Shown in pieces: positions 1-12,300 of a DNA stretch of 64,000 bases. The notes below the pieces were generated by a model that saw only the letters and a program-made list of their open reading frames with translations, made no database searches and was not told the origin of the DNA. The translations under genes and the position numbers were made by a program. The stretch lies in assembly GCF_030272615.1 (NCBI RefSeq), contig NC_081410.1, positions 111,094,433 to 111,158,432 of the forward strand, given 5' to 3'. Source of the DNA: Cryptomeria japonica. Lineage: Eukaryota > Streptophyta > Pinopsida > Cupressales > Cupressaceae. The first letter of the stretch is position 1. The number at the start of each line of letters is the position of its first letter.

Positions 1-1488
1 TTGAGAATATTACCTGAATTCCTCATGCCCTCAAGAGCACCCATCACCTCCTCCCCTATGAAGGGCAAGCACTTTTGAAAAAAAACTAGTCGGAAAGCCA
101 TCCGGACTGGGGGATTTATTTGGATTCGTCTGCATTAGAGTTGCTTCTACTTATGATAAAGAGAATTTTGCAGTCAAACTATAAGTTTGTTCCATACTTA
201 GTAATTTGGGTATAAATTTTAGAAACTTGTATAGTCTGAGCAATGAGGACTCAAATCTATGTTGAGAATGTTGGAAAAAAAATCTACTGCCTCCCTAGAG
301 ATGAGCTTAGGATCTACTACCTCAAAGTCATTACTAATCTTAATCTTAGAGATTCTATTGATGACTCTGCTAAGTTTGACACTATTGTGACATAATTTAG
401 TGTTCTTATCCCCCTCATCCAGCCACTTTTCCCTGGATTTTTGTTTCCAAAAGACCTCCTCTATTGCGAGAATATTTTCTTGTTCAAGAAGAAGTTTCTT
501 TTCTTTGAGAAACAGAGCTTCATCCATCCCTTTTAACATGACAGCTTCGTTTACTTCCACTAAATCTTCTTCCACCTGAGCCTTCTTGTCAAATATATTA
601 CCAAAGTGTTCCCTATTCCACAGTATGAGCTTCTGCTTAATTATATTAAGCTTATTGACTACCTTAAAGATCTCAGACCCAGAGAACTCTGCCTCCTTCC
701 ACCATTCCTCTAAAAGCCTAAGAATATTATCATCTCTCAACCACATCTATTTGAATTTGAAAGGACATCTTCTTGGTTCTAAATCAACAAGAATGTTAAG
801 TTGAATTGGAAAATGATCCGAGCCTGAGAAGGGCTTGAGGCTTTCAAGGTATACAGAAAGTTGATGAGACTGCCTAATACAAAGAACCTATCTAATTTTT
901 CTACGATATTACTAAAACCTAACCTTCTATTATTCCAAGTAAAGATGTCCTTAACCATGTTAATCTCTACCAAGCCACTACGATGGGTCCAATCTACAAA
1001 GTCTAAAGTAGCTCTAGAGGTTTTGCCTTTGCCTCCTTGTTTCTGAGATTGATTAATAATAGCATTGAAGTCACCTCCTATGATGCAAGTCTATTCCTGG
1101 GTACTACTTATGAATTCCTCGATTTTCTTCCAAACCCTTATTTTTTCCTCATTTATTGTCGGTCCATAAACATTAATAATGAGAAAATATAGTTTATGTT
1201 TAAAACTGGAAACTTTGCCACTGATCCAATTACCAGGAGTTTCTAATAATGAGAACCCAATATTGTGAGGATCCCAAATCATGGCCAGACATCCAGAGGC
1301 TCCAATGGCTAGTACTCCTGTAATATGTCTAAAGCCTAATCGTTTACCAAAAGAGGCTAATTCATATTTCTCTAGCTTGGTTTCTTGTAACATAACTAAA
1401 TCAGAACTATAGGTAGACAGACAGTGTTTAACAATCTCATGCTTTTTAGGGACATTTAAATCCCTAACATTTCAAGATAATACTTTCA
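1..1488 (-). pseudogene. LINE ORF2: endonuclease and start of reverse transcriptase
   Basis: The start codon lies at 1490-1488 and begins MKVLS, followed by an in-frame TGA at 1474-1472 where plant LINEs have Trp (the usual text is S-W-N-V-R-G-L-N). The endonuclease continues with 'VMLQETKLEKYELASFGK' (the conserved LQETK motif) and 'LIINVYGPTINEEK' (NVYGP). The stretch 219-746 is the EN-RT linker, with 'DEGDKNTKLCHNSVKLSR' matching the usual W-x-x-x-G-D-x-N-T-K-F-F-H motif. The bases 1-200 encode 'SPSPDGFPTSFFQKC', the first RT motif (usually SPGPDGF). Several stops and frame changes show it is inactive. Confidence 0.85.
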
Positions 1489-4400
1489 TGGTGTTGTGGG
1501 AAGGACCTTCCCCTTCCCTGCATGAAACATATCCATAAGTTTTACCTGACCTTCAGCTATTCCATCATTAGCTCTCAACTCCGATAGGGATTTCCTGTCT
1601 CTCTTCTTACAATGTTTTGCACAATCTGGTGTAACCTTCTCCCCAACCCATTGTTCAATTCCTAATGCTTCAAAAGTTTCACCATTTTCTTTGTCATTTA
1701 ACTCCATTATAAGGGCCTCTGTATCCATGACCTTTGGAGGATTGATACAATTCGTAATCCCTTTCATCAATTACCTTTTTTGTAATTCTAACTCTTCTCT
1801 ATCTACTATTTCTTCCAATAAATTCTCTAGGATGTCCTCAATAACTGAATCACATAAATAGTTGATAATGTAATTCACCTCCTCTTCTTTACGAACTAAA
1901 TCCTCCTCTTGTTCAACCTTTTCCAATCTATCGGGAGCCTCCAACAATTGGGGGGAACCATTTTCTTCTAGGCTACCCCAGACTTTCACACCAACATCCT
2001 ATTCAGGGATAGGATTCGAATCCCTCACCTCACCCGTAGCCCGACAATCAACGTCAAGATTTATGTCATCCTTATTATCATTAGATAAAAAAATTTAATT
2101 TTCCCATTCCTACCTCTTCAAGGGCACAACAACTCTTCTCCTCCTTTGTGTCATTATCCCTATCCTCCCCATCCATCAAAATGGCCTTATGGCAAGGGAG
2201 AGGAATTCACTCCCTCGGCCATGCTCTAATCACCCACAATTTCCCCTTCTTCTACCTCATCAAACTACCCTATCGGGGGAAAGCTATCCTTGATCACAAA
2301 CCCTCCCTTTTCTGTATTGAAACAAATATCTAGCTTAGCATCCTCCCTAGGGTTTTTTTGAAAGGGTAAAACCCCTAAGAACGGTTTGACTGCTAAATCT
2401 AGATCTGAAATCCCTCTATAAATTTTGGGGTAAATTAGGAAATTTGACTCCCTGGGTGAACTCACAAAGCTGGTTCCCACTTTTTGGTACGTCCTGATTT
2501 TTGCTGAAATCATACATTTTTAAAAAAATATAATGATTTAAGCTTTAAGAGGTCCCATTTTAAGTAATTAATTGAAGGGAGTTAAATCAAAGGCTCTTAG
2601 ATCAAAATTTCTTGGATAGAACCTCTTTACTTCTAAATCATACTTGCAATGGAGTCTCCTTTGCATTTATCAAATGCTGATAAAAAACCAATTTTCCATT
2701 AGCTTTTTGGGGGTCAAATTAATTCATTTAAAAGTTTTGTTTTTTTTAAGTATTTAGTCCTTATTATAAGATTTCCAAATAGTATAACAATTAATATATT
2801 TAATTTCATTAATATATTTTTATTTTATTTCTTACGAATGTAGGTTTTTCACCAAACATGAACTTCTTTGTTCAATGCATTGAGAAAAATAGTAAACTAA
2901 TTCAAAAAAAATCTAAAAAATATCTATGCACTAGGTATTGATGTTTTCTTTCTAACAAAAAAATGAAAATTGAATTTTGATATATATAGAACAAGTTATG
3001 TGTTCAAACGTACACCTATATCTAAATTATAATTAGTCGAACTTCAAAACTTAATAAAATGAAAATATTCAACATATCACTATCAAACCAACTGCATGCC
3101 CTGGGTATTGATGTTACAAACTAAAATTCAAAAGAATTAATTTTTTATCATTTATAGAAAAAAATTTATGTGTTTCAGGATACACATCACTCTTAAAAAA
3201 TGTTGTTTGTTGTAAAAAACTACTTTTTGAGGGAGATGGAAAAATCAATAAAATTTTATTCAAATAAATTTGAAAAAAATATATTTAGAATCTACAAACA
3301 AGATGTTAAAAATCACTAGTTTATATCATCTTCAAATTCTTAACGGTTTAAAAGTTATAGGTGTCAGAAAGTGAAGGTTTTTTTCAAAATATTCATATAA
3401 GTGTCAAAGTTGGTCAAAAAGTGGGAACCAGTATTGTGAGTTCACCCCCCTAGTTCTAATTTCAATAGGGTTGAGTGAATTAGCATTAATGTCCATATTA
3501 ACTATCAATACACAGTCTAAATACATCCAACCTTTGTCACTAATCTCTACGAATTTTCCTAAATGATTACCTATTTTTCTAATAATTTCTTTATCCATTA
3601 ATTCTACTGGTAAGTTAGGGATTAAAACCGGTCTATCTACTTTTAATGATTCCAATTTACTTGGATTGAAAGCAGGTTGCCAATCTAAAAATTTAAAACC
3701 AAAGCCTTTAAAAATCAGAGATTTACCTGTTAATATTCTTTTCTTATGCTTGGCAATTATGCAATCAATATAAAGAAAACCTTCAGACAAGATAGCAATG
3801 CTCACTATCTGGTTGAAGGAAGATTTGAACCAATCCGCAATTACCTCTGTCGGGATTCCAAGTCCACACCATCTAGCAAAAACCCCAAATGTTCTACATG
3901 TTTGTTGAATCCATTCAATTAGACTATCATTGAATTCTAGTACATTTTTTTTTATTATTTAGGGTTTGTTTCCAAATTTGACTTCGCCTTCGTGGTTTTG
4001 GAAGGAAGCAGAGATTTGGGTTTCTTACATCCCTCCTCAAATACCTGAGGTCGAGCATTATTAACACCTGATCTCCAGCTATCCAAGTTCTCAAAAAAAA
4101 AAAATTGGCTTGTTCCCGGGAACCGGTTTTGAAAAACCTCCCTCAAGCTTCTACAAATGAGTGAATCTATTGCAAATGGTCGGCCTAAAAGAGCCTTCCA
4201 GGCATAGGGTATTTTGTTTACCATTGAAACATCTTCCAGCCCAGCCCTAGAAAACGGTAAGCCCTTCCTCACTGCCCTCTGATATCTCATGGATTTCACC
4301 ATCTGCCATTCTGATTTCTTCTGAGGAAGGGGAGCCCAGTTCCCTGAATCGCAAGCCAAGACTGCATATTTTGTTTGCCCAAAGAACCATTTATGTCGCT
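1489..4400 (-). pseudogene. LINE ORF1 (gag-like, DUF4283), interrupted
   Basis: The N-terminal piece (3955-4359) is rich in basic residues and polar linker. The next piece (3404-3805) has the DUF4283-type pattern seen in plant LINE ORF1, with 'KSLIFKGFGFKFLDWQPAF', then the 'VWIPNLP'-like step 'RPVLIPNLPVELMD' and 'IGNHLGKFVEISDKG'. In the family this domain is thought to bind RNA in the ribonucleoprotein particle. Coding text resumes beyond the inverted-repeat insertion at 2265-2450 and continues as acidic tail pieces at 1771-1989 and 1486-1770. No single frame spans the gene, so it is dead. No zinc knuckle was found in it. Confidence 0.75.
2454..3447. mobile_element. 994-bp terminal-inverted-repeat element (MITE-like) inside the LINE
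   Basis: The two ends are inverted copies over about 34 bp with 2-3 mismatches, beginning GGGTGAACTCAC at 2454 and ending GTGAGTTCACCC at 3447. The 4-bp sequence CCCT flanks both ends (2450-2453 and 3448-3451) and is the likely target duplication. LINE ORF1 coding text stops at one end and resumes at the other, which confirms an insertion. The interior is AT-rich and has no reading frame that resembles a transposase, so it would depend on an enzyme supplied elsewhere. The superfamily is not assigned; a 4-bp duplication does not fit hAT, Mutator or PIF/Harbinger. Confidence 0.85.
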
Positions 4401-4420
4401 CGATGTCTAGATATTTTTGT

Positions 4421-4799
4421 GGAAAAATTCATAGAGCCATCACATAGATCAACTAAAATAATAATTGCATTACTATCTTCATATTCATAGATATAAAAAG
4501 ATAATTTTGAGAAAATATCAATTTATTTTAATCTAGAAATTGCACCTTGGTGTGCAACGGGTACGCCGAAGAGTTGTGGAATATTAATTAGGATAAATTT
4601 TGGTATAATGTATTTTGGTTTGTAAGGTCAATTGGTAGCCCATTTAGAAAATGATGTTGTTTGTTCAAAATAGGTCTCAATAGAGAAGTGATAGATTCAA
4701 ATAAAAAATGCATCGACTTATAGGGATCGAAACACTACTAAAAAAACTCAAAAGAAATAATATAATAAGGCTCCATTACAAGTATTATCATGTTATATT
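4421..4799. other. unannotated spacer
   Basis: AT-rich sequence between the LINE 5' end and the GA-rich tract. I see no coding similarity or repeat structure here. It may include the untranslated 5' part of the LINE. Confidence 0.5.
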
Positions 4800-5117
4800 T
4801 GCAATGGGAAGGGAGGAGAGAGTGGAAGATAGAGGGTAGAAAATCCAAAGAGAGGGGATAAGGAGCTAGAGATGTCGATGAAGATGGAGATGGAGGTGGA
4901 GGTGATGAAGGAAAGGGATGGAGATGGAAGGGATTAATATACATAGATGGGGGGAGAGAGGGAGAGAGGGAAAGATAGATATAGGTATTGATATCGAGAG
5001 AGAGGGAGATATATATGGATACAAAGATGGAGATAGAGTGACAAATGGAAGAAGAAATATGGAGAAATAGAGATGAAGAGGCAAAAAGATATAGGTATAA
5101 ATGTTTATTTCGAGGGA

Positions 5118-5161
<44 letters not shown>

Positions 5162-6545
5162 TAGATATAGAAAAATATAGAGATAGGGAGGCAAAGATAG
5201 AGAGGAAGAGATAGACAGATGTAGAGGAAGAGGTAGAGAGAGTTAGAAAGAGGTAAATATATGGTGAGATGGAGAGACGGAGAGGGAAAGAGAAAGAAAC
5301 AAAGATAAGTATAGATATAGAAATGGAGATGGAGAGAGGGAGAGATACAAAGGAGAGAGAAATATATGGATATAGAAGGGGGATGGGTAGAGATATATGT
5401 GATGAGAACAGGAGAGAGAGAGAGAGAGAGAGTCGAATAGGTGGGGAATAAGGGAGGGAGAGATGAGGGGAGAGAGAGGGGAAGAGAGAGGGAGAGATAG
5501 ATTTATATATAGAGGGAGAGGGAGAGGGAGAGAGGGAGAGATATAGATAGATGATGATATAAAGAAATAGAGAGGGATAGGGAAAGAGATGGAGAGGTAG
5601 GGAGAGAGATAGAGAGATAAGGAGATAGATAAAGATAAAGATATGTATAGAAAGATATAGAGAGGAGTAAGAGTGAGATAAATATAAAAAGAGAGAGAGA
5701 TTAGGATATATGGAGGGAGAGATGGAGTGAATAAGAGAGGCGGAGAGAGGAACATATAGTTCAATAAATATAAATAGATTGATATACATAGAGGGAGATA
5801 TAAATAGATATAGGGATAGCATGAGAGATATATAGAGAGAGGGAGAAGGATATGGAGACATGGACATAGAAAGAGGGAGAAATGGGAGAGGGGGAGATGA
5901 AGAGAGATAAATATAAAGCTATTATAGGTGATGTATAGAGAGGGGTAGAGATGGATATACAAAGAGAGATAGCAGGATAAATACAAGGAGAGATAGAGGG
6001 ATAAATGGAGTGGATCAAAGAGAGATAGATATAATGAGATACAAATAGAGAGGGCGAGTGAGAGGGAGAGGGAGAGGGAGAGATGGGAGTATAGAGATAA
6101 GGAGGGAGAAACAAGGAGTGTATGTGTGTGAGTAAGAAAGATATATAGATAGAGATAGAGAGATAAATAGGGTGTTTATGTGTGTGTGTGGAGAGGTATC
6201 TATAAATAGATAGAGAGGGGGCTAGAGCAATAGAGAGGAAAAAAGAGTGGAGATTTATAGAAATGGGGAGAAACAAGAGATAGTGACTGAGAGGAATAGA
6301 AAGAGGTAAATGTAGAGAGATAGGTACAATGAGAAAAATAAAGGGTGAAGAGAGAGATATAGGGAGAGGAAAGGTATCATAGAGGGATAGAGAGAGAGAG
6401 AGACAAATAGTGGGAAAGATAGAGGGGGGAGAAAGAGATGCAAGGAGAATTAAGGAGATAGAGATAGGGGAGAAAGAGATGCAAGGAGAATTAAGGAGAT
6501 AGAGATAGGGGAGAGAGATAAAGATAGAAATAGAGGAAGATATAG
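4800..6545. repeat. purine-rich GA/GATA tract, about 1.75 kb
   Basis: The plus strand is almost all A and G with scattered T, built from imperfect GAGA, GATAGA, GGAGAGA and AGATAT units. Pure GA runs occur near 5120-5155 and 5413-5433. A 41-bp unit is duplicated in tandem at 6430-6470 and 6471-6511. Long minus-strand reading frames here, rich in Ser, Leu, Ile and Tyr, are products of the repeat and not genes. Such asymmetric purine strands can form triplex DNA. Confidence 0.92.
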
Positions 6546-6738
6546 AATTTTCCTTGGTTTGATGAATTTTATTGAAGTCTAATGTATCACAAAAAATGGT
6601 GACAATTTTAAGCTCTAGAAGATTGATTTTGCTACATTGTTATTGGTTTCTCCTTCAATATCTTTGATTTTACGACTATTAATTACCTTGCTCATTTTTC
6701 ATTATACATCCCTCTCTTAATACTCTTGAATCACCTTT
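6546..6738. other. unannotated host flank left of the large nest
   Basis: Ordinary AT-rich sequence. Its last five bases, CCTTT, face CCTTC at 47639-47643 on the other side of element A and are probably its target duplication with one change. Confidence 0.55.
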
Positions 6739-7614
6739 TGTAGTGCCCCTTCTCTTTTGGCTTGTCAGACTTTATATTTATGAGCTTTTTGTGTGTGGTT
6801 TTGGCCTCTTTGGTGTTGGTCGATTTTGGTTTTGATATGATGCTTGACTATGTTTCTTGGATTTCTATGTGACTTTGATACTTCATGTTATATGGATTGT
6901 TAGAATAATGATGATTATGTGATTTTATATGATGTATATATGCTCTAAGAATTAGATGATTATTGAGATGGATTTCTTATGTTATGTTAGAATTTGATCT
7001 TGATGCTCATAGATGATTATTTGTTTTGATCCTACTTTGGATATTATCTTTGATGTGTTTGGGGTGAAGGGAAAAAGTGTCGCACTGCTCTTTATGGGCA
7101 AGCTACGTCACTTCCATTCTCTTTTTAGGATGTGATGTTATATGGTTTATATGCACATGTTTGACGGTTTGCTTATGTAGTTGCATGTACCGAGAATCGA
7201 CTCCACCTGAATCTTCAGGTTTGAGCATGTTCTTCAACCCAATGGTAAATTGGTAACCGGAGATATCAGTCAAACCCTAGACATTACCCCTTCGTCAAGT
7301 AACCTTGAGGTTGTGATTAGCCTTGTGTTGTCAATTTTACCCTTGTGTTGTGTTTAGCCCGTAGTGGTTCTCTTTGAGTTAGTTAATGTAAAATTAATCT
7401 GGCAATTAAATAACATTTTAATACTTTGATTATTCACTTAGGTTAATAAAATGAAAATAGTACAAGAGTAAACTAAATTAATTAGTTTTGCAAAGAATTA
7501 ATTCTATATTAAACAACACTTTATATCTTTGATCATTTATTTTAATGTTTATAGTGCATGTTCGAAATTAAATTAAATAATTAAACTAGTAATTGTACTC
7601 AAGAAATTAAGGTT

Positions 7615-7655
<41 letters not shown>

Positions 7656-8150
7656 TTTTATAATAATTAAAAAGAAAATAAAATTTCTTTTTGGGCAATT
7701 ACTTCCTGGAAAGCGTTTGAGGTAGGGTTTTAATTTCTGGTTTTGCATGTTTTACTAAAATAAAAATATATATATATTTTCATGCTCAAGAAATAAATGG
7801 GTTTTTTCAAATTTTGGTTTTGTGAAAATTGAGTTAAGGGGATCTTAAATTTTTTTAAATGGGGGAAACTCTATTTCTTCTAAATCTGATAAAATTGTTT
7901 TTTTGGGTAATTGGGAAAATTAACCGAAGGATTTGTGTACTGTCTTTATGCTCCTGTGGAATCAAAAAAAAAAAAATTAATTTGGGGTTGTCATGGGAAT
8001 AGATTAATTGTGAAATGATAGCATTTATGTTGTGCTGCATTTTATTTTCGAAGTCATTCGGGGGTTTATGGAGAAATAGGATATTTTCTGTACAATGGAA
8101 CCTTTGTCTATGTGTTTGTTGTAATTATGGTATATATATACTTATGTTTG

Positions 8151-8215
8151 TAAATTCTCAATGTAATCGGGATTAGATATGTGTGTGTGTGTGTGTGTGT
8201 GTGTTCATATATATT

Positions 8216-8248
<33 letters not shown>

Positions 8249-8564
8249 TAATTTATTCATGTTTCTTTCACGATTAAAACTCTGCGTTTTATTTTTTTAT
8301 GGGTCGTTGTTCTATATCTATTAATGGAGAATTCTAGATTAAATGTTTGTGTGTGTGTATACCTCTATCTGTGAATTCTCAATCTAATCGGGATTATGTG
8401 TGTGTGTGTTTGTGTGTGTGTGTGTTTATATATATTTATATGTGTTTATATATATGTGTGTGTGTGTGTATTAATTTATTCATGTTTCTTTCACGATTAA
8501 AACTACGCATTTTATTTTTTAATGGGTTGTTGTTCTTTGTCTATTAATGGAGAATTCTGGATTA
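8151..8564 (+). repeat. tandem duplication of about 220 bp in the element A 5' LTR
   Basis: The unit 8151-8340 starts 'aattctcaatgtaatcggg', passes through a GT run and 'attcatgtttctttcacg', and ends 'ctattaatggagaattc'. It is repeated at 8372-8564. The 3' LTR has only one copy (about 43300-43430), so the duplication arose in one LTR after insertion or was lost from the other. Confidence 0.85.
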
Positions 8565-8932
8565 TATATATACATGTATATATGTATATATATATACATA
8601 TATATATACATGTATATATGTATATATATACATGTACATATACATCTATATATACATGTATATATGTATATATACATAGATATATACATAGATATATATG
8701 TGTGTGTGTGTGTGTCTATGTGTGTGTGTGTGTGTGTCTATGTGTGTGTGTGTGTACATGTACATATATGTACATATATACATATATATGCACATGTACA
8801 TATATGTACATATATACATATATATGTACATGTACACATATATATATGTATATATATGTACACACACACACACATATATATATATGTACATGTACACACA
8901 CATATATGTATATGTGTGTGTGTGTGTGTGTG

Positions 8933-8985
<53 letters not shown>

Positions 8986-8986
8986 G

Positions 8987-9019
<33 letters not shown>

Positions 9020-9305
9020 ACATATATATGTACATATATGTACATGTACACACATATATATGTATATATATGTGTACATGTACATATATGTACATATATA
9101 TATATATACATATATATGTATATATATGTATATGATATGTACATGTACAAATATATATACATATATATGTACATGTAAACATATATATACATATATATGT
9201 ACATGTAAACATATATATATGTACATGTAAACATATATATATATATATGTACATGTATGTATATATAAATATATATGTATAGATACATACATGTACATAC
9301 ATATA
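8565..9305. repeat. AT/GTAC palindromic simple-repeat array, left half
   Basis: Alternating purine-pyrimidine DNA made of TATA, GTAC, ATGT and GT/AC runs, including a hexamer GTATAT repeated about eight times near 8937-8985 and GT runs near 8700-8758 and 8995-9020. It is self-complementary and could form cruciforms or Z-DNA. Reading frames rich in Tyr, Ile, Cys, Val and His on both strands are repeat artefacts. Element B inserted in this array, and the other half is at 26081-26280. Confidence 0.93.
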
Positions 9306-12300
9306 TGTAATGCCCCGCCAGGAACCCCAAAGGAATAACCACACAACTAAGCAACTAAGGGTGAAATAAATAAATAAAATCAAGTTTAATTCACATTAAG
9401 TGTTAGAATTACTATATTGCACATAATAATTACACAAGCGGAAGACTAACACAAGAATTCCTAAAGGGTTGCCAACGAAGAATTAAATGAAAGGTTGAAT
9501 TCCATAATTAAGATTAATCCAATTAACCTTCAATTACTCATTAAGCATAATAAACCATATACATATAACAAATTACACCATTTATAGATTGAAAGTATAA
9601 CAATATAATTTTCTTCTTAATAAAGCATTTGCACAAAGCATAAGGATAACTGATAAAATAACATCCAAAACTTAAGATTACATTGATCATAAAATACATG
9701 GCTTCCAATAATACATATAAAATTTACATCTTTACCAAATACAAGGTTACATAAATCCATTAATATAAATGACCACATAGGTCTCAAAAGGGCAATAATC
9801 TCCAACATGAGATGATGCACGAATCATGAACCATAGGAACACCTGTGAAGCCAATCCTCGCATGAAGACACGAACAAGAACATCTGATGGGAAGTGGCAC
9901 TACCACCCAACCATGTGATCCCAAAACGGAATCACCCCACCATGCTAGGAGATAGCAGGAGACCCTCAAACAAGCATAAGAAAGACATGGACGACAGTAC
10001 AATACGACTCCACAATACTCCAAGTGAACTCAACATCACAATACACTAGTGACCCTAAAGAGAGTGTCATCGCATAGTTTATGATGGTTACCCTAGGTAA
10101 GCCTCCATAGGTCGCGACCCCCATCCTGGGTTATCCTAACCTTTCTAGCGGCCCCGATTCCATCTAAGTCTCATGCGGACCCTACCAACCCTTCGTGAAG
10201 ACAAGGTGGTCGGTTTTCCATTTCAGGCCTTCCCACTACATCTTGAGCCTATTAGATCACTCAACCATGCGCGGGGTACAATATATTAATTAATGTTAAA
10301 AACTACCCACCCCTTAATCAATTATTAGGGTATCACTTATTATCTTACTTTCAAGAGGTTATCCTACCAACCACTTCGGGCGCGGCCCCCACTCGAAAGC
10401 CACTCCCTCATAAAACACTAAACAAACATGGTCACTCTACGAGGACCCTATGGAAAAATAGACAGCTATAACACCACTACAACCATACAGGTGACCAAAA
10501 CCATAGACTTACTAACCCTTGGTTAACCATAAGGAATAAGCACAATATGGTTAAAACAACGAGGTCATAAATACAACCCTGATCAAGAGGTACAATATAC
10601 ACCACAACAGGACAACTGAACATAGACAAGAATTTGCAACAATATCTAAATTCAAGAAATGCTAAATTCACTAAGACCGAACTCAGACAATCTTTGAGAA
10701 TAACAACATCATATAGACTTGTAAATTCATCGATTAAAATTTAATAAAATGTCACCATAATGATTAAGAGAAATTCAAGTCATTATTGAACTAATAAGAC
10801 TAGAAATCTAACTAATCATAAAAAAATCAATGTACCTCTTTTCAATTTGAACACGCAAAAATCATAATCATTTTAATGAATAAAACACTCCATATTAAAT
10901 AATACATTTATCCCAAAAGCGTCATTTAATTTATAAATAAAACTATTTCTTAAAACTATTAATATATTAATAAAAATTAATATATTATATATATAATAAT
11001 AATTATTAACAATATATATATAATAATTATTATTATTAACAATTAATAATTAATTATTATTATTATTAACAATTAATAATTAATAATACACTAATATTAT
11101 TTTATTTTTATTTTTATTTTTAGTTTTTAATAATAATAATAATAAATTTAAATCTAATAATTTTAAAAAAGGACTAAATAAAATAAACTTATCAATTAAA
11201 TTGGTGGGTCCACGGGGACCCACCGCTGTTGCCACATGTACATGGTTGCAACGTCGCCTACTACCACCTGCATGTGGTAGCAGTGCAAGCTGCTGGGGGT
11301 GCGTGGTTGGGTTGAGCCTAGCTCCCCACCACGCATCCCTCAAGAAAATTTTAAATTTTTCAATTTAATAAAAGTATTTTTTTATAAATCTCTGCACCCA
11401 AAACAGAGAACTCTGTTTTCATAGAGAAAACAAAAAAAAATTAAATTTTCCCCAAATAAGATTTTCTGAAAGCTAAAAGATGTAAACATAAGACCCAAAT
11501 CAAAAGATCTTGGGCAAATTTCATGAGAAATAAAGCAAAAAATAGAGGGGATTTGATTCATTTCAACATTTCTTCACACATAGCAAAAATCTTTGAATCA
11601 CATAAAGAGGCAGGTTGACAAAAAATTGCCAGCATAACCCCCCCAATATTGGACAAATAAATACTTGTAATCATTCAGAAAACAAAATCTATTTCTTACT
11701 ACTCAATTTGAGAAAATAATCAAAAACTAAATTTTACAAAAAAAATTCCTGAAAGCACACAACCAACAAGATATTGGACAATTTCTTCAATGACAAACAC
11801 ATTGATTTGGAATCTGATTCAATTTAAGAGCTAACTACTCTATTGCCAAACCAAACTTTCAAACAAGAATTTCCAATAAGATTCAACAATTTTCAATCAC
11901 ACACACAGGGAAAAAGCTCAAAACATTCAAATTTTTATTGCAACAAAAAAGAGAGATCTACCCAACCTGAAAAGCAATCCAGGAAGAAAATTGTAGAAGA
12001 GCTTCAATCCTGCATACCAATTCCAAAATTCAGATTCCTCCTTCCAAATGGTTTCCAAGTTTTGGTTTTCAAAAATGCCTCCTTCCCTTCCCGTGAACTC
12101 ACACGTAATATAGGAAAAATATTTTCAACCTAAACTTTTAGGTTAAAAGTTTCCTCAACTAATAGGAATAAAATATTTAAAAAGTAAAAAATCTAATTTT
12201 CCTTTTTCCATGACATAATTATTTTTAAACAAAAAATAAAATCTAAAAGCTAACTAAAAGGTGAATGGAAATTATTTTTATTTATTTTCTTTTCCCATAA

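Larger units (their letters stand above)
1..4420 (-). mobile_element. LINE (L1-type non-LTR retrotransposon), 3' part cut by window edge
   Basis: Reading on the minus strand, the order is an ORF1 with a DUF4283-like domain, then an APE-type endonuclease, then the first part of a reverse transcriptase that leaves the window at base 1. This is the usual order of plant L1 elements. Every reading frame is broken. A separate 994-bp inverted-repeat element sits inside ORF1. The 5' end is placed near 4420 only because recognisable coding text stops there. The 3' end, poly(A) and target duplication lie outside the window. Confidence 0.88.

Noticed and set aside
4738-6443. Long minus-strand frames of up to 333 codons rich in Ser, Leu, Ile, Tyr and Pro
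   Set aside because: They are translations of the GA/GATA tract and overlap in several frames; no gene.
8522-9383. Frames of 145-245 codons made of Tyr, Ile, Met, Cys, Val, Thr and His on both strands
   Set aside because: They come from the AT/GTAC and GT arrays in all frames.
9784-10023. Frame resembling 21059-21313 with a 'YLLAWWGDSVLGSHGW' stretch, also echoed at 32225-32488
   Set aside because: The similarity lies in the non-coding LTR block shared by families A, B and C; the frame is not kept in A.
11843-12133. 96-codon frame conserved at 22887-23177
   Set aside because: The two copies are the same place in the two LTRs of element B, so conservation is explained by LTR identity. No start context or family supports a gene.
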